Assembly: GCA_958496175.1 (NCBI GenBank)
Contig: OY292279.1
Coordinates: forward strand, 7,874,001-7,938,000
From: Sisyra terminalis
Lineage: Eukaryota; Arthropoda; Insecta; Neuroptera; Sisyridae
Length of the DNA: 64,000 nt
Reading direction: 5' to 3'
Part shown: positions 58,090 to 64,000 of the stretch, one piece after another
Layout: the number at the start of each line of letters is the position of its first letter
Numbering within the stretch: position 1 is the stretch's first letter
The notes under the pieces: generated by a model
The model's input: the letters and a program-made list of their open reading frames with translations, nothing else
Told to the model about the DNA's origin: nothing
Database searches by the model: none
Position numbers and translations under genes: made by a program

Positions 58090-59940
58090 AAGGATTAGTT
58101 ACAAAATTTAGAATAATTGCAGCTTAAATTTGAGAATTTTATTCTTTTGAAAATTTGTTTTTTTTATACTTTATGACTTTAGTGATCATATTTCGTTACA
58201 TTTTTCTATTTTTCTCCAAGCAAAATTCATTTTTTGATAAATCAAATCATCGCATTTATAAATTTGTTTAATTGAAAAAAAAATCTCACGAGCTTTTTTG
58301 ACAAATGTAAATCGTTCAGGCAACTGGACTGACAGATATACAAGCAACCTATTAAACTATTAAATTTAAATTTTCCATCATAATAACATTACCGGAAAAT
58401 CAAATGTTCAACCCTAACATATGAGGCTCCGTACAAATAATAGCTCATCAATATACAGTGCGAGATGGAGCCAAGGGGTGCAGGGAGGCTTGACATATAC
58501 TGATGCAAATATTCAAATGCATTAGATTTTCGTACATAAAGCGTATTCGTACATTTGAATGGATTTGTATTTGAACTTTAATTGAATAATTTTAAAGCAT
58601 TACAAAAGTTAATTGAATTTATTGTATTCATACGGTCTCTCGAATTCAGTGTCGATCTGTCGATTAAAAATAAAATGAAAATGCTCCGAAAAAAAGCGAG
58701 TAAATTGCTGCACACATTTTATGTATCGGAGGGAAATTTTAAATAAAAAAATTTACATCAGTTAATTATTATCGATGAAATTACAGCTTTAGAGCCATCA
58801 ATTATTTTCTAATGAATGAACTTGAAAAATCGACTCTGACAATAAAACGTACAGCAATCGAATTCTATTTGGTTTCGTTTCGGACCGGTCATGATCGAAA
58901 TTGAAATAAAAAACGAGGAGGAATTGTAAAGCTTGGCGATCAAGTGCATAAAAAAAACGAGCCGAGCCACTGGTTTTGTTTAATAATAAATATCGAATTT
59001 TCGGGATTGGAAAGTGGAAAAATCGAGTGTGGGACACAAAGTGCAAACGCGTGGTTTGAGATTGAAGGCTCAAGAGTTGATTTAAAAGTAGATAGAACCG
59101 AAAAGCTCGTTCCCCCACATCACACTTTTGCCACCGATTTGCCTATCGATTTTGTCACTTTTTGCATACCTAACACAAATCTATATCGGAATGATTAAAA
59201 ACTTTGCAAGATAGCCAATATGCATGGTTGATTCATCGAAGAAATACTCCAACCGGAATTGAGACCTTTTAGCCATGCCCTTTACCCATCCGGAGAGTTC
59301 ATGCACTGCCAACAAATACACGTGTCTATTCGCAGAAAATCATGAATGATGCATGAAGTTACAAATTCAAATTGCATATTGAGGAAACTTAAAACTCGAC
59401 ATGTCCGCTGCATATCATTGGAGCCATGGAGAATAAGAACGTTCCGTTCGAAAACGGAGCAAAAAACCACTCATGCCGTTTCGTTATGGAAGCCTCTTTT
59501 TCTTCGCTATTTTTCAAACACAAGAAATTCATTTTAAAATTCACTCTACGGAAAATTTCCTCGTTTTTGTCCATTCGTTATCCGCTTCATGCAGCGAGAA
59601 GGCAAATAAAGTTCTTTCTGAATTAACATATTAAAGAAACACTTTAATAATGTATCCAATTTATATACTTATATCAGATTCTTGCAACTTCACTGGCGTG
59701 AAAAAATATTAACATAAATCAGTATTTTTTCTATATTTTAGTCTTTGTCATACCCTAATTCAAACGGTGGTTCATCTCCAACTTTCCAATTGTCTTTAAG
59801 TAAAAGAGAAGGGCCACTTTAATGAAGAAGTTCTCAAAAGTCGTTTAAAGATTTCCTATGGAAAGTTAAGTATCTCTAGATTAAGTTTAAAATGAACTTT
59901 TTTTAAGTATTTTGGTCCCAAAACTGTTTTCTATTCGTCT
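58090..59940. other. No gene recognised; mixed-composition block
   Basis: 58600-59620 has balanced composition with overlapping ORFs on both strands (for example 58944-59198 plus and 58798-59118 minus). None has a recognisable domain. The pattern suggests conserved non-coding DNA rather than exons. The flanks are AT-rich. Confidence 0.35.
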
Positions 59941-59944
59941 GAAT

Positions 59945-60775
59945 TGTTCAATTATATACCTCGGAACTGCCTACCACAGATAACACCTTGACATTCGCGG
60001 ACGATACGGTGATTTTGGCTACTCACGAGGATGCCAAGATTGCCTCTCAGTACCTCCAGCACCATTTAAACCTACTTGGGCTGAAAAATGGAAAATCACT
60101 ATCAATAAGTCCAAATCAGTCCAAGTGACTTTCACTCTCAGGAAAGGAACGGGCCACCCCGGTCAATCTGGACTCAACTGAGATCCCATCGTCCGACACC
60201 GTCAAATACTTTGGTGTTCATCTGGACAGGAGGCTAACCTGGAAATCTCGCACCATCCAAAATCAAAAATACATCAACAAGAGGTTCAAACAGTTATACT
60301 GGTTGTTGGGTAGGACCTCTAAACTTCCCCATGAGGATAAACTACTTATATACAAAGCAGTAATAGTGCCAATCTGGTCGTACGGTATTGAGCTGTGGGG
60401 CTCTGCCAGGAAGTCAAGCATTAAATTAATCGAGGCCACCCAGTCAAAAATCCTGAGACAGTTGGCAGATGCTCCATGGTATGTCACAAATGAGACTCTC
60501 CGAAGAGATTTACACATCTCATCAGTCACCAACTCCATTACCGTACGTACCACCAATCATTTTGGAAAGTTGAGTCAACACTCAAATCCCCTGATTCCGC
60601 CACTTTTGGAGCACCAAAATAAAAGACGGCTAAAAAGAAAAGTGCCCTAGTGATCAAGTAGAGGCTTAGGGAGATTCCTCCACTGGGAGTGATCTCTATC
60701 ACGACAGCTCCGGCCACCAAATCGGATAATAGGACCTAGATCCTGATGGCCGATTTATATATTTCTAAATAAAAA
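59945..60775 (+). pseudogene. Jockey-clade non-LTR reverse transcriptase relic 2
   Basis: 5'-truncated within the RT domain. The order is TSELPTT, LTFADDTVILAT (catalytic FADD box), KYFGVHLDRRLTWKS, then an open stretch 60303-60650 with KAVIVPIWSYGIELWG, SKILRQLADAPWYVTN and HISSVTNSI, the usual Jockey C-terminal order. Frameshifts near 60085 and 60160 break the RT, so it is inactive. A 3' UTR of about 120 bp follows and ends in an A-rich tail near 60765. Much less decayed than the relic at 51.1 kb, with balanced base composition unlike the host. Confidence 0.9.
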
Positions 60776-60779
60776 AATT

Positions 60780-62100
60780 ATTCTATTGTGCGATTTAGGA
60801 TACACAAGACTCATATTTCTAACTTCTTTCGTCTCTTAATGAGTTCAGGATTTCAATTTGGCTTCCTTTTTTTTAAAGCCCTCAGTTTCCATTTTATATC
60901 AAGTATGAGTTCCTTTAATTTTGAATGATAACTCTTCAGTAAATTTTTCTTTTTTTCACCACTTAATGATAGTTTTGATGATTTTTTTCTCCTGTACGAT
61001 TACCAGGATGACATTCAATACTGCTGCCTTATGCTCATGATGTTCCTTGGAATTTTACTTCATCTATTGTAAGCCAAGAAGCAGAGGAAATATTTTGCTG
61101 AGAAATCACCAAATCTAAATAATTTTGGATTGATATTTGGCTATTTTTTTATAAAAATCGTTCTTCACGACTTAACTAACAACGAATTTTTAACGACCCA
61201 GGTTATAAAATGAACCTTTATAGTAAGAAATTGTTATAATATATCCAATTTTTTTCAAAGTTGTTGAAAGTTATTCCTTTTTTGAAAGAATTCTTTTTTC
61301 ATTGGGATTCTTTGTAAATATTGATCCTTCACAATTGAGGTGAGGAAATTAAGAATTTTTTTAATCTTCGATATCAAAAATATACCAATAAAACAATATT
61401 AGACCCTAAATTCATTTTACTATTATTTTGAAGAGTAACAATCTTAATATTTAAAATTTATGTGTTAATGGATTAGGCCAGTCTTCTTCTAATCATTTCA
61501 GTTTATAACAGTAAATACTGTTAATTCTCTTATACCATTATACTCAATAGCTCTGTTGGAAAAATTATTAATAAAAAGAAAAATTCAAAAGAAAATTTTC
61601 ATTTTATTCAAATTCGGTCTTTACCGATTTTATTCAATCGAATATGGTACAAAGGGTTGTCTGTAATTGATTTCCATCCCTTTACTTTTCAAGTATATTT
61701 CCACGGCCATAAAATATTTTTTAGTTTTTTTTTTTAAGAAAAGCTATCATGAGTTGGTTGCGGTCAGACCTTAACACTATAGTTAAGCAGTTTTAAACTA
61801 AGCAAGTTTACGATTTTTTTTCCATTAATATGTTTCCTATCAACTTGAAATTTAACTATAACATAACTGAAGTAATTATCTATTCACAGAAAAAAAAATC
61901 ATTGATTTCTCATCACCAGAAATTATCTTTTGAATAAGCTTAAGAAAAAGGAGGAAAAATATTTTCTGGAACTCTTCAATCCTATAAAATATATAAATAA
62001 TGAAAAAAAAAATTCAAGTAATTTAAATTTGCATTTGGTAAAGTAAAAATAATTGGGGTTGATACCTGCTCAAATTTTGGAGTTATAATAATTTTCAAAG
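60780..62100. other. No gene seen
   Basis: AT-rich, low-complexity sequence with no ORF or repeat relation recognised. Confidence 0.4.
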
Positions 62101-62102
62101 TA

Positions 62103-62272
62103 TTCCCAGAATTCGATGGTTACTCGAAAGAGTAATCATCAAAGAGATATCCTTTAATGGGAACAAAAATAAAATTTGATATTCTTTGAACAGAAATTCA
62201 TGAGCTAGTAATCGAATTTCGATTTCCCGGAATTCGATGGTTACTCGAAAGAGTAATCATCGATGATTACTC
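62103..62272. repeat. 30-bp direct repeat with hairpins, 121 bp apart
   Basis: ATTCGATGGTTACTCGAAAG plus GAGTAATCATC occurs identically at 62111-62140 and 62232-62261. Each contains GGTTACTC-GAAA-GAGTAATC as a hairpin. The second copy also forms a perfect 22-bp palindrome (62251-62272) made of GAGTAATCATC and its complement. Confidence 0.75.
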
Positions 62273-62279
62273 GTTTGAG

Positions 62280-64000
62280 ACCCAAAAAAAAAAATACTTA
62301 AATTTGAAAACATTTTGGGAGTTCTTCCAGTGCTAAATATTAGAGTTCCCTAAAACCCTATTCTCCCTAATTCCAAAATATAAGAACTCCCTAAGACATC
62401 CCTAAAATTAGTATTACACTTTCATAGGGTTAAAAAACGTATGTAATTTTTTCTTGTAATAGTTGAACTCTACTTTTAGTACAATTTCTTGTTTTTGTAG
62501 TTTACGAATAAAGACGATGGTAGTTGGAAAAAGGCTTGGGAAAGAACCATAAAAAAGAAGTATTCTAGTATGTTATTAAAAATTTTTCTTTACTCTAATC
62601 TCGCAAAACCAAAATATAATATCCTAAAATAATAAGTTCTAGAATGATTTTTTTACATCAATAATTTTTTTTTGAATAATTTGAGCTTTGAATATAAAGC
62701 TCAAAAAGTGGTTTGAAATAGTTATTCCACTTGTCAACAATTGCTAATTTTTTAATATGAAATTTAATATTCATAATTTAATGTTTAAGCTTTTATGTCA
62801 TCAAATTGCCATCCGCTCGAACCGTATGAATTTTCCATGTCGACTTTTTGTACTTTAACATTCTCTCGCTTCGTCTAGGATTGATTGAAATTAATTTTTC
62901 GTCCAACAGGTGTTAGCTTTCTTCCTTTTGCTCTTTCTCTGTTACGATCATTCGCCGATGAACTGAATTTCATACGATTTTTATTTATGCCAACGAGAAA
63001 AATATTTCAATTTATAAATTTCATTCATTTATCATTCGAAAAATTTATATTTATCAGAGATTTTCCTCAGTGGCACCTCACTGGTGTGGGTAAAGTGAAA
63101 AATAATTTTTCATAAACATTGCACGTTCGCCATGTATTGAAGGATGAATTATTGAAAATTGATATGAACCAAATCCTAGACAGGGGTGTGTGAGTGTATT
63201 TGGATAGGTGGTGGTTTCCAGACAGGAGTTTGGGAAGTGTCTGAAATATATATTGTATATATAGGTATGTATAAACTATAATTAATGACGCGTTTACTTG
63301 CAACAAGATGTGCAATGTATTGGACTGAAATTAATGTCTAAAATACGCTTCAGTGGCCGCCATCTATCCGCTCCTACGAACATTAATCTTCCTGACGCAG
63401 CTATACAATTGTCAGGCGACTACTTGCATTTCTCTCTATCTTTCTCAATAGTCTGAATTCACTTCTCAATCTAACTATTTAGTGTTCAAAGCGCCTACAA
63501 TTCCAACGACACCCTTACTCGCCATTCGATTATCACTACACATCAACAACAGAAACCTTTCCCTGTGATTCCCAACACTTTTCGTACTTCCCGTATTTTT
63601 CTCGGGTTCTAGCGTACAATTTGTCGATTAGGTACATCGAGCTTTAGGTGGATGAGTTTTTCCACGTTCATATACCATCCCTTGACGAGGGAAACATCCG
63701 ATTCGAGGCTATCCCGGTGACATGTTGGAAAGGTGAAGAGAATGTCGCGTTGGTGATAAACAGTTATCAGAGAAAAGCTTCACCCCCCAAATGGGATGAG
63801 TAAAAGGGACACTTCCCACAGCCCACATCCCACAATCCACCGTATGCTCTATCATCAACCCTTAGCCAAAGAAAAAACATGATAGTGGAGGAAAATTTAA
63901 ACGGAACACGTGCACGTCTAGAAAAAAAATATATAAGAAAAGTGGAAAAAACCTTCTTCATTTTGTGTGAAACTCGTCCACACTATTTACGTTCAAATTG
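62280..64000. other. No gene recognised
   Basis: 62280-62860 is AT-rich. 63110-64000 has mixed composition, with C-rich stretches on the plus strand and short opposed ORFs without recognisable products. It is a possible conserved non-coding or promoter region. Confidence 0.35.

Noticed and set aside
1..64000. Bacterial features (operons, CRISPR, ribosome binding sites, tRNA clusters)
   Set aside because: Base composition, repeat types and absence of dense ORFs show nuclear eukaryotic DNA. Palindromic repeats here are transposon arms, not spaced CRISPR repeats.

Overview
This window looks like AT-rich, gene-poor nuclear DNA from an arthropod, most likely an insect. The evidence is indirect: strong AT bias, long homopolymer runs, no bacterial-style packed ORFs, and a repeat load typical of insects (Jockey-type LINE relics, a DD34E Tc1 element, Helitron-like sequence, short inverted-repeat elements, Penelope-type remains). 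I cannot name the species. I see no complete protein-coding gene, tRNA or rRNA. The only host-like coding signal is one exon candidate on the minus strand (33697-33878). Two or three minus-strand motifs (16.2, 52.1 and perhaps 21.0 kb) look like recursive splice sites, so much of the window may be one very long minus-strand intron. This is an inference.

Layout. 1-4.4 kb: hammerhead-ribozyme elements and a long inverted repeat that encloses a TTAA-flanked foldback element. 5.3-11 kb: a duplicated 170-bp block around nested Helitron-like elements, then a GGGGCC-ended element carrying further insertions. 12-17.7 kb: short tandem repeats, two small elements with 9-bp target duplications, a ribozyme-bearing inverted dimer and a 0.9-kb palindrome. 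18.7-20.4 kb: a tandem duplication in which one copy holds a TTAA element and the other is the empty site. 22-23.3 and 27.5-28.8 kb: a palindromic TA-flanked family, one copy holding a second ribozyme dimer. 24.6-25.8 kb: three head-to-tail copies resembling a LINE 3' end. 31.6-33.9 kb: two more hammerhead loci and the exon candidate. 35.6-37.4 kb: an internally deleted Tc1 element and a second TTAA family. 41.4-47.4 kb: another TTAA element, a Penelope GIY-YIG remnant and two TIR elements. 51-60.8 kb: two decayed Jockey-like reverse transcriptases, a Helitron 3' terminus between direct repeats, and another ribozyme dimer. Blocks with more balanced base composition lie between (for example 8.5-9.2, 14.3-14.7, 20.5-21.6, 34.4-35.4, 38.7-39.4, 52.9-53.2, 58.6-59.6 and 63.1-64.0 kb) and may be conserved non-coding DNA.

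The most notable system is a set of at least five sequence-distinct type I hammerhead ribozyme motifs with very short, palindromic helix III. Several lie in small elements of 230-490 bp with 10-13-bp target duplications. Three loci are inverted dimers with one ribozyme on each strand. This matches what is known of Penelope-like retroelements and animal retrozymes, and a Penelope endonuclease remnant lies in the same window. The tail-to-tail inverted dimers, inserted as single units, are the least expected part.
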